From the NCBI GenBank assembly GCA_016182795.1, contig JACPFW010000015.1:1-64000 (forward strand): a DNA stretch of 64,000 nt, read 5' to 3'. The notes under the pieces are model-generated. The model was not told where the DNA came from and ran no database searches. It saw only the letters and a list, made by a program, of their open reading frames with translations. Each line of letters opens with the position of its first letter. The stretch's first letter is position 1. Made by a program: the position numbers and the translations under genes. Positions 51,000-61,554 of this stretch are shown one piece after another. This DNA comes from Gemmatimonadota bacterium (GTDB taxonomy: Bacteria > Gemmatimonadota > Gemmatimonadetes > Gemmatimonadales > Gemmatimonadaceae).

Positions 51000-51368
51000 A
51001 TGCACCGTCTACTCGGGCTCGTGCTTCTTGGCGCGACGATCTTTTCGTCGGCCGAGTCGGCGCTTGCCCTCAGCAGTGATGGTCGCGTCCACCATGAGAG
51101 TGCCGCGGCCGCCGCGGCGCATCGGGATTCTGGCGTGACGGCTGGGCATGGTCACGAGGATGATGCTCCCTCGGGCCACCCGAACAGCGACGGCGGACAT
51201 CGGCATGGCACGGCCGCCGATCACTGCTCGCACAGCCATACCGTGGCGCCGACGGTATCGCCGCAGCGATGCGCGGTCGTTCCCGAGCACCAGCGTTCGA
51301 TACCCGCGCCAGCCGCGTTGCACGCCGACGCCGAGCGGAGCCGCCTCTTGCGGCCACCCAGCGCGTAG
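51000..51368 (+). CDS. Exported histidine-rich protein
   Basis: This 122-aa protein has a signal peptide (LVLLGATIFSSAESALA). The mature part is rich in His (HGHEDDAPSGHPNSDGGHRH, then HCSHSHT), with two Cys. His-rich exported proteins upstream of czcCBA-like genes are thought to buffer Zn, Co or Ni in the periplasm. It is the first gene of the cluster that continues with the CzcC-like gene 141 bp downstream. Confidence 0.68.
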   Translation: MHRLLGLVLLGATIFSSAESALALSSDGRVHHESAAAAAAHRDSGVTAGHGHEDDAPSGHPNSDGGHRHGTAADHCSHSHTVAPTVSPQRCAVVPEHQRSIPAPAALHADAERSRLLRPPSA

Positions 51369-51509
51369 CTGATCGCCGGCGCCAAGGGCGCCGGCCTACC
51401 GCCACCTCCGTGGGCGGCAACGACCGTAGTCGTACCGACTCGCCGGTCCAGTCCACATCCTGACTTCCCCCAAGACGCGCTCTCTTTCGGCGCGTCGGAG
51501 ACCTCGTAC

Positions 51510-52757
51510 ATGATGTTCCCGTTGCTGGGCGTCGTGACCCTGCTACAGATGCAGGACACGCTCGCCCTCACACTCGATCAGGCCGCGGCGCGTGCCGGCG
51601 CCGTCAGTCCGCGCATACTGGCCGCGGAAGGCGCGATACGCGCGCCCCGTGGCCTGCGCGAAGAATCGCGCTGGCCGTTTCCCAGTAACCCCACGCTCTC
51701 GCTCGGACGCACCGCCCGACGGTCACCGCCTGCCACGACACAAGACCGCGCGTGGGAAGTCAGTCAGGAGGTTGACGTCGCCGGGGCGTGGGTCTACCGC
51801 ACGCGAGCGGCGACGTCGCTCATCCAGGCATTCGAGGCGCGCGCGGACGATGCGCGACGGCTGGTGGCCCTCGAAGCGCGTCTCGCGTATCTCGATGTGG
51901 CCATCGCGGAACGCCGCGCCGCACTGACCGACTCGGCGGCCGCGTTCGCCGAACACCTGTCCGAGCAGGCCAGCCGACAGCTCGCCGCTGGCGAGATCAA
52001 TCGGCTCGAACGCAACGCCGCCGCACTGGAAGCGGCTCGTGCGCGCAGCGCGGCCGATCGGTTCGGCGCGGAGGCAACCGCGGCACGCGCTGAGTTGGCC
52101 CGCGTGCTGGGACTGCCGCGCGACACGGTGCCGCGCACGACGGAGCTCCCGGCCATGCCCTCGCTGGTGTGGCCTGGCGATTCGGTGCTGTTGCAGCTCG
52201 CGCGCTCACGCCGCCCGGACCTGCGCGCCGGCGAACTGCTCCGTCGAAGCGCCGATCGCTCGGTCACGGCGGCCGCGGTGGCGCGCGCACCGAGTCTTGT
52301 CGCCGCAGCCTTCGGTGGGCGCGAGTCGGGCACCGATCGTCTGCGCGGCGTGCAGCTCGGGGTCAGCATTCCGCTCTTCCGCCGTCAGCAAGCCGCGCTC
52401 GGCGAAGCGGAGGCGGCGCGCGTGGCCGCCGATGCCGACCTGACGGCGACCGATCGGGCGGTCATGGCCGAAGTGCTCGCGGCGAGTGCGCGCTTTCGCC
52501 GCGCGGTGATCTCCGAACGCCGTTTTGCAAGCGAGGTGCTTCGCGCGGCGACGGAGAACGTGACGCTTACCGAGCGTGCGCTGACTGAGGGCGAGGCGAG
52601 CCTCACCGACGTGCTCGTGCTGCGCGGCACGGCGGTGGCCGCGCAGTTGGAGTACCTCGAGGTCCTGCGCGAGGCCGCCACGGCGTGGTTCGATCTCGCC
52701 GCGGCGCTGGCCAGCGAGCCAGCGGCGCTCGCCCAACTACTCAACCGAGGTCGCTGA
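51510..52757 (+). CDS. CzcC-like outer-membrane efflux protein (TolC family)
   Basis: This 415-aa protein has the OEP repeat pattern: ALTLDQAAARAGAVSPRIL near the N-terminus, long amphipathic helices, QLGVSIPLFRRQQAALGEA and a C-terminal EASLTDVLVLRGTAVAAQLEY split by helix breaks. It forms the outer-membrane channel for the Czc-type pump encoded next. The N-terminal signal is short. It ends 2 bp before the membrane-fusion gene. Confidence 0.84.
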   Translation: MMFPLLGVVTLLQMQDTLALTLDQAAARAGAVSPRILAAEGAIRAPRGLREESRWPFPSNPTLSLGRTARRSPPATTQDRAWEVSQEVDVAGAWVYRTRAATSLIQAFEARADDARRLVALEARLAYLDVAIAERRAALTDSAAAFAEHLSEQASRQLAAGEINRLERNAAALEAARARSAADRFGAEATAARAELARVLGLPRDTVPRTTELPAMPSLVWPGDSVLLQLARSRRPDLRAGELLRRSADRSVTAAAVARAPSLVAAAFGGRESGTDRLRGVQLGVSIPLFRRQQAALGEAEAARVAADADLTATDRAVMAEVLAASARFRRAVISERRFASEVLRAATENVTLTERALTEGEASLTDVLVLRGTAVAAQLEYLEVLREAATAWFDLAAALASEPAALAQLLNRGR

Positions 52758-52758
52758 A

Positions 52759-53891
52759 ATGCAAGGATATCGTGTGGTTCTTCTCACCCTAGGCCTCCTT
52801 GCGGGCGCCGCCTGCGGATCGCCCGAGGCGAGCAGCGAGCAGCGGCCCGCCGCGGCATCAGACGTTGTCGTGTTGGACACCGCACAGATGCGCTCGGCGG
52901 CGATCGCGGTGCAACCCGTCGGCGCGTTGCCCGCCGACACCATCTCGCTGACGGGCACCGTGGGCTTCGATGGCGCGCGCGTGAGTCATGTGGCATCGCG
53001 CATTCAGGGACGGATCCGCAGGGTCTACGCGGACATCGGCACGCATGTGTCGCGCGGTGACACGCTGGCCGTGCTGGACAGCCCGGAGCTGGGCGCGGCG
53101 CAAGCCCGCTGGGCACAGGCGCGCGTATCGCGCGACGTCGCCCGGCGCAACTTCGACCGGGCCGAACGCCTGTATCGCGACGGCATCGTGTCGGAGCGAC
53201 GACGCCTCGAAGCCGAGGCGACGTTGCGCGAGCAGGACGCTAGCCTCACGGCCGCGCTCCAGACCCTTTCCGCGCTGGGGGCGTCGCCTGACTCCGGGGG
53301 CTCCGGGCTCTTCGTGATCCGCGCTCCGCTCGACGGCGAGGTGGTGGAGAAGCACGCGACCGAAGGCGAAGTGGTCGGACCGGAGGAGAACCTTTTCATC
53401 GTCGGTGAGCTCAACCGGGTCTGGCTGCTGCTGGATCTGTACGAAACCGACCTGCGTCGTCTGCGCGTCGGCGTTCCCGCACGAGTGGTTGCGGATGCGT
53501 ATCCGCAGACGCCGTTCTTCGCGCGGGTCGGGCTGATAAGTTCGGTCATCGACACGGTCAGCCGGACCGTCAAGGTGCGCGTGGAAATCTCCAATGAGCA
53601 GCACCTGCTCAAACCCGGCATGTTCGCGCGGGCGGGACTCGCACTGGCCGCGCCCTCCGGTGCGCTCGGGGTGCCGCATGCCGCGGTGCAATCGCTTGGC
53701 GGCCGCGACGTCGTCTTCGTGCCGGCGGGTGCGGGACGGTACCGCGCGACGCCGGTGGAACTTGGACCGCCGCGCGCCGGCGGATGGCTCGAGGTGCGCT
53801 CGGGGCTGCAGGTCGGCGATTCCGTGGTCGTCAGCGGCGCGTTCGCGCTCAAGACGCACCTGCTGCAGTCAGCCAACGAGGGCTCCGACCG

Positions 53892-53895
<4 letters not shown>
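52759..53895 (+). CDS. CzcB-like membrane-fusion lipoprotein
   Basis: This 378-aa protein has a lipoprotein-type signal (GLLAGAACGSP), barrel-sandwich and beta-barrel domains (RIQGRIRRVYADIGTHVSRG, IRAPLDGEVVEKHATEG) and helical hairpins between. It is the periplasmic adaptor of a tripartite RND pump. The stop overlaps the CzcA-like start by 4 bp. Unlike the CusB-like protein of this window it has no Met/His tail, which agrees with divalent-metal specificity. Confidence 0.86.
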
Positions 53896-56974
<3,079 letters not shown>

Positions 56975-56978
<4 letters not shown>

Positions 56979-57319
56979 AGCTGATCGTAGCCATCGTTCG
57001 TCCGTTCAAGCTGCCGGCCCTCGTGGACGCCATGGCGGCCGAGCCCGCCTTCCCCGGCATCACCGTGCTGCCGTGCCGAGGGTTCGGCCGCGAGAAGGCG
57101 GCGCCGCATGTGCACACGGCGGACGAAGACCTGCACGACTTCTCTCCCGGCGTCGTGCTGTTGGTCGCGGCGCCAGACGACGTCGCGCACCTCGTGGAGG
57201 AGACCATCACCCGGTGCGCGCACACGGGGCGCGCCGGCGACGGAAAGATCTTCATTCTTCCTATGGAAGACGCATTGCGTATCGCGTCCGGCGAGCGTCT
57301 TGATGAGGCCCTCCGATGA
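56975..57319 (+). CDS. PII-like protein linked to a metal pump
   Basis: This 114-aa protein begins MKLIVAIVRPFKLPALVDA and has GITVLPCRGFGREKA, then CAHTGRAGDGKIFILPMEDALRI, the PII fold with a shortened T-loop. No classic uridylylation Tyr site is obvious. PII-like proteins next to transporters bind nucleotides or metals and modulate the neighbour. Its start overlaps the CzcA-like stop and its stop overlaps the ATPase start, so stoichiometric translation with the pump is likely. Confidence 0.82.
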
Positions 57320-59223
57320 CGGGCGCCGATCGCCCGTCGCCGTGGCGCACGCGCTTCGCTGTTCGGACGTACGTCGCCGGGGCGCTGCTCGCCCTTGGCG
57401 GCCTGACAAGTCTCACCTTGCACGCACCGGACGAGGCCGGCTGGCTCGCGCTTCGTCTCGACGCCGCGGGGCTGCTGTACACCGCCGCATCGCTGATCGG
57501 TGGCACCAACTTCTTCGCGGCCGGCGTGCGGGCGGCGCGCACGCTGCGGCTCGACATGAACTTCCTCATGTCGGTGGCCATCGTCGGGGCCATCCTCATT
57601 GGCGAACCATTCGAGGCGGCGTCGCTGGCCTTCCTCTTCTCGGTGGCCGAACTGCTTGAGCGTTTCGCGGTGGACCGCGGGCGACGGGCGATTGCGCGTC
57701 TGGTGGAGCTCGCACCGGAGGAAGCGAGTGTCCTTCTCGCCGACGGCACGGTGCAGCGACTGCCCGTGGCCCGGTTGGGCGTGGGCGACCGGATCCGCAT
57801 CCGGCCGGGCGACCGGATTCCGGCCGACGGTCGGGTGGTGGCTGGTCGGACCGACGTCAATGAAGCCACCATCACGGGCGAGTCGGTGCCGCAGCCCAAG
57901 GTGGTCGGCAATGTCGTCTTTGCGGGGACAACCAACGCAGCAGGTGCCATTGATGTCGAGGTCACGGCGGACGCGGCGCACTCGACGCTCTCGCGCATTG
58001 TGGAGCTGGTGCGCGCAGCGGAGGGGCGCCGCGCGCCCATCGAGCAGTTCGTGGCGCGTTTCGCCCGCGTCTACACGCCGGTGGTCACGGCGCTGGCGTT
58101 CCTGCTCATGACGGTGCCCGCGCTGGCCTTTGGCGCCAGTGGACTCGAATGGTTTGTGCGCGGCCTCACCCTGCTGGTCATCGCCTGTCCGTGCGCGCTC
58201 GTTATCGCCACGCCGGTAACCGTCGTCAGCGCCCTGACGAGTGCGGCGCGGCACGGCGTGCTCATCAAGGGAGGCGAGCACCTCGAGCGGCTTGGCGCCA
58301 TCCAGGCTTTCGCGTTTGACAAGACCGGCACGTTGACCACGGGGCGATTGCAGGTGCAGGCCCTGCTCGTGGCCGACGGCACCGACGAGCGCGAACTGCT
58401 GCGCCGCCTCGCGGCGGCGGAAGCCCGGTCGGAACATCCGATCGCGACGGCGATCGCGCGATATGCCGAAGAGCGCGGCGTCGATGCGCGCTCCAGCGTC
58501 GTAGAGGAGTTCGAGGCAACGCCCGGACGCGGCCTTCACGCTACGGTGGACGGACGCCGGGTGTGGGTCGGCACAGACGACTTCGTCGGTCGCACGCGAC
58601 CGTTACCGACGGCGGCGGCGCAATCGACAACGACGGTCGCGGTGCGCACCGAGGACGGGCTCGAGGGTGAGGTGCAGCTCGGCGACGAACTACGCGAGCA
58701 GGCGCCCCTGGTGGTGGCGCGCTTGAGGCGCCTTGGCGTCGCCCACATTGCGATTCTCACCGGCGATGCGTCGGCGCCCGCCGAGCGGGTCCGGCGCGCC
58801 ACGGGCGCAGACGCCGTGGCCGCGCGGCTCCTGCCGGCAGAGAAGGTCGCGGAAGTCGAGCGATTGCGTCAGCGCTTCGGGTCGGTGGCCATGCTCGGCG
58901 ATGGCGTGAACGATGCGCCGGCCCTGGCCACGGCGACCGTCGGGATCGCCATGGGCGGGGCCGGATCGCCTGCCACGATCGAGACCGCCGATGTGGCGCT
59001 GATGGCAGATGATCTCTCTCGATTGCCGTACGCGATCGCGCTGGCGCGTCGCTCACGGCGCGTCATCCGCATGAATATCGCGGTCGCACTCGGGCTGAAG
59101 GCCGTGCTCGCGGTGGGGGCCATCGCAGGCGTCGTGAGCCTGGCGGTCGCGGTGCTCGTGGGCGACCTCGGCGCCTCGGTTGCGGTCACGCTGTCCGCGT
59201 TGCGGCTGGCGCGGTTCAAGTGA
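57316..59223 (+). CDS. P1B-type ATPase (Zn/Cd/Co exporter) without N-terminal metal domain
   Basis: This 635-aa pump starts at ATG57316. It has TM helices, TGES (actuator), the CPC ion motif (C291, C293), DKTGT phosphorylation site (D335) and a hinge GDGVNDAPAL. The last helices carry NIAVALGLKAVL and VGDLGAS, matching the P1B-2 (Zn/Cd/Pb) signature. No CxxC heavy-metal domain precedes the first helix; the short N-terminus is charged. It complements the Czc pump by moving metal out of the cytoplasm. Confidence 0.9.
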   Translation: MTGADRPSPWRTRFAVRTYVAGALLALGGLTSLTLHAPDEAGWLALRLDAAGLLYTAASLIGGTNFFAAGVRAARTLRLDMNFLMSVAIVGAILIGEPFEAASLAFLFSVAELLERFAVDRGRRAIARLVELAPEEASVLLADGTVQRLPVARLGVGDRIRIRPGDRIPADGRVVAGRTDVNEATITGESVPQPKVVGNVVFAGTTNAAGAIDVEVTADAAHSTLSRIVELVRAAEGRRAPIEQFVARFARVYTPVVTALAFLLMTVPALAFGASGLEWFVRGLTLLVIACPCALVIATPVTVVSALTSAARHGVLIKGGEHLERLGAIQAFAFDKTGTLTTGRLQVQALLVADGTDERELLRRLAAAEARSEHPIATAIARYAEERGVDARSSVVEEFEATPGRGLHATVDGRRVWVGTDDFVGRTRPLPTAAAQSTTTVAVRTEDGLEGEVQLGDELREQAPLVVARLRRLGVAHIAILTGDASAPAERVRRATGADAVAARLLPAEKVAEVERLRQRFGSVAMLGDGVNDAPALATATVGIAMGGAGSPATIETADVALMADDLSRLPYAIALARRSRRVIRMNIAVALGLKAVLAVGAIAGVVSLAVAVLVGDLGASVAVTLSALRLARFK

Positions 59224-59342
59224 GTCGCGCGGTCCAACCTTCGCAGATCGCGCGCAACGGATCAGCCGCCCGACGCGTCGTGGTGCGCCGCCGCCGGTCA
59301 CCGTCCTGAGGGGGGTTGAATTAAGTAGTAACCTCAACAAAG

Positions 59343-59375
59343 TTAAGAGGCCTTGACACTTTCCAGTACTCTTAA
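59343..59375. promoter_or_regulatory. Inverted repeat before the TonB-dependent receptor gene
   Basis: TTAAGAG (59343-59349) and CTCTTAA (59369-59375) flank a 19-nt spacer containing TTGACA. The AT-rich patch is unlike its surroundings and lies 22 bp before the receptor start. An iron- or zinc-responsive regulator site is possible. No consensus Fur box is recognised. Confidence 0.4.
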
Positions 59376-59396
59376 TCCAGACAGTTCTTATCCCAT

Positions 59397-61487
59397 ATGC
59401 CATTGTCCCGGTCCCTCTCGATCGGCGCGGCCGTAGCGCTTCTCCCCGCGCTCGCCCTCAGCCAGCGCTCCCTTCCAAAAGACACCTCGTCGCGCCTCGA
59501 TACCGTGCGAGTTCGTTCAGAACGGTCGAATCCGTATGCCACCGCAGCGACTCGAAGCGCCACCCGTACGCCGGTCCGGCTCGTCGACCTTCCGGTGTCG
59601 CTCTCGGTGGTTTCGCGCAGCCTGCTACAGGACCAGGCGATGCGTTCCATGTCCGACGTGGTGCGCTATCTCCCGGGGATCACCATGGGGCAGGGCGAAG
59701 GGCATCGCGACCAGCCAACCACGCGCGGAATCGCCTCGACCGCGGATCTCTTCGTGGACGGGGTCCGCGACGACGTGCAGTACCTGCGTGACCTGTACAA
59801 CGTGGAGCGCGTGGAGGCGCTGCGCGGCCCGAACGCGCTCGCGTTCGGCCGTGGCGGCGGCGGTGGTGTGCTGAACCGTGTGCTTCGTCAGGCCGACTTC
59901 GGTGTGCACCGCGAACTCGTGCTGGCCGGCGGGAGCTTCGATCAGCGCCGAGGGACGTTCGACGCGGGACGGGCATTTGGTCCCGCCGCGGCGGGGCGAC
60001 TGAACGCCATGGCGGAGAACAGCAGTGCATTCCGCGGCATCGCGCTGTCGCGATCGGGCATCAACCCGACCGCCACGTTCGTCATTGGCGGCGGCACGCT
60101 GCGAGCGAACTACGAGCACTTCGAGGATCGTCGCATCGTGGATCGCGGGATTCCCTCCTTCCGCGGCGCCCCGGCGCCGATCGATCAGACCATCTTCTTC
60201 GGTGATCGTGCCGTGAACCGCGCGCGGGCCGCCGTCGACCACGGACGAATGGAGTTCGAGCGTGGGGCCGGGCAGGCAGTGCAACTGCGCACGGTGCTGT
60301 CCTGGTCGGCGTACGACAAGATGTACCAGAACTTCGTGCCGGGCGCGATGAACCCCACGGGGACTACGGTCACCGTCAGCGCCTACCGCAATCAGACCGA
60401 ACGGCGAAACCTCTTCAGCCAGACCGACCTCGTCTGGAAGGCGCGCACGGGCGTGGTCGAGCACGAGATCCTCACCGGCGCCGAGTTCGGGCGGCAGACG
60501 ACCGCGAACTTCCGGGAGACGGGGTACTTCACCGGTAACGCGACGAGCACGACGGTACCGGCCTCGGGACTTGCGGTGTGGCCCGCTACAAGCTTCCGGC
60601 AGTCGGCCACGGATGCGGACAATGGCACGCAGGCCAACATCGCGGCGGCCTACGCGCAGCATCGGGGCAGTCTTGGGCGCGCCTGGCAGACGACGCTGGG
60701 CGTACGCGTGGAGCGGATGGCGATCGACTTCGAGAATCACCGGACCGGAGAGGTCCTGCACCGCGCGGACGTGATGGTGACTCCACGGGCGGGACTGGTG
60801 TACAAGCTGCGTCCGTCGGCGTCGCTGTACGCCAGCGTCGCCACGTCTGCGCTGCCGAGCGCGGGCGACCAGTTCGGGTCGCTTACGGCGACGACCACCA
60901 CGCTGAAACCAGAGCGCTTCGAGACGCGCGAAGCCGGTGCGAAATGGGAGCCGCATGCGAACCTGCGTCTGAGCGGCGCGTTCTACGTGCTCACGCGCAG
61001 TCGGTCGAGCGCGCCTGATCCTCTGCGTCCCGGCATCGTGGTGCAGACCGGGCGGCAGGAATCGCGCGGCGTTGAACTCGAGGGACAGGGACAAGTCACG
61101 GCGGGGTGGCTGCTCTCCGCGGCCTACACCACACAGCGTGCGCGCATCGCGAGCCGCACCACGGCCGCGTCGGCCGGTGCGACGATTCCGCTCGTCCCGG
61201 CGCAGTCGCTGGCGCTCTGGAATCGCGTGCAGGTCGCGCGGCCGGTCTCGCTGGCGCTCGGCGTGGTACGACAGGCGCGCATGTACGCGGCGATCGACAA
61301 TACCGTCACGCTGCCGGCGTTCACCAGGCTCGATGCCGCACTGTATGTCACGCCCGGGAGGCACGTGCTCCTGCAGGCGAACGTCGAGAACCTGGCAAAC
61401 GTCCGGTACGTCGCTTCAGCCAACGGGAACAACAATCTGCAGCCTGGCACACCGCGTCTGCTTCGACTCTCGGTGACCGTGCGCTGA
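59397..61487 (+). CDS. TonB-dependent siderophore-type receptor
   Basis: This 696-aa protein has a signal peptide (ALLPALALSQ), a plug domain with DTVRVRSERS (TonB-box-like), LVDLPVSLSVVSRSLLQDQ and GRGGGGGVLNRVLRQ. A 22-strand-sized barrel ends in LRLLRLSVTVR. The plug signature is that of the siderophore receptor subgroup. Ligand is unknown. Start ATG59397 has a weak ribosome site. No siderophore synthesis genes are present. It lies after the Czc/P1B cluster and converges with the CzcA-like gene. Confidence 0.87.
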   Translation: MPLSRSLSIGAAVALLPALALSQRSLPKDTSSRLDTVRVRSERSNPYATAATRSATRTPVRLVDLPVSLSVVSRSLLQDQAMRSMSDVVRYLPGITMGQGEGHRDQPTTRGIASTADLFVDGVRDDVQYLRDLYNVERVEALRGPNALAFGRGGGGGVLNRVLRQADFGVHRELVLAGGSFDQRRGTFDAGRAFGPAAAGRLNAMAENSSAFRGIALSRSGINPTATFVIGGGTLRANYEHFEDRRIVDRGIPSFRGAPAPIDQTIFFGDRAVNRARAAVDHGRMEFERGAGQAVQLRTVLSWSAYDKMYQNFVPGAMNPTGTTVTVSAYRNQTERRNLFSQTDLVWKARTGVVEHEILTGAEFGRQTTANFRETGYFTGNATSTTVPASGLAVWPATSFRQSATDADNGTQANIAAAYAQHRGSLGRAWQTTLGVRVERMAIDFENHRTGEVLHRADVMVTPRAGLVYKLRPSASLYASVATSALPSAGDQFGSLTATTTTLKPERFETREAGAKWEPHANLRLSGAFYVLTRSRSSAPDPLRPGIVVQTGRQESRGVELEGQGQVTAGWLLSAAYTTQRARIASRTTAASAGATIPLVPAQSLALWNRVQVARPVSLALGVVRQARMYAAIDNTVTLPAFTRLDAALYVTPGRHVLLQANVENLANVRYVASANGNNNLQPGTPRLLRLSVTVR

Positions 61488-61554
61488 CAGTCGGTGCCAT
61501 GTCTCTCCCAGTGGTGTGACGGGTCCGGGTGGCGTACTCTAGAACCAGAACTGC

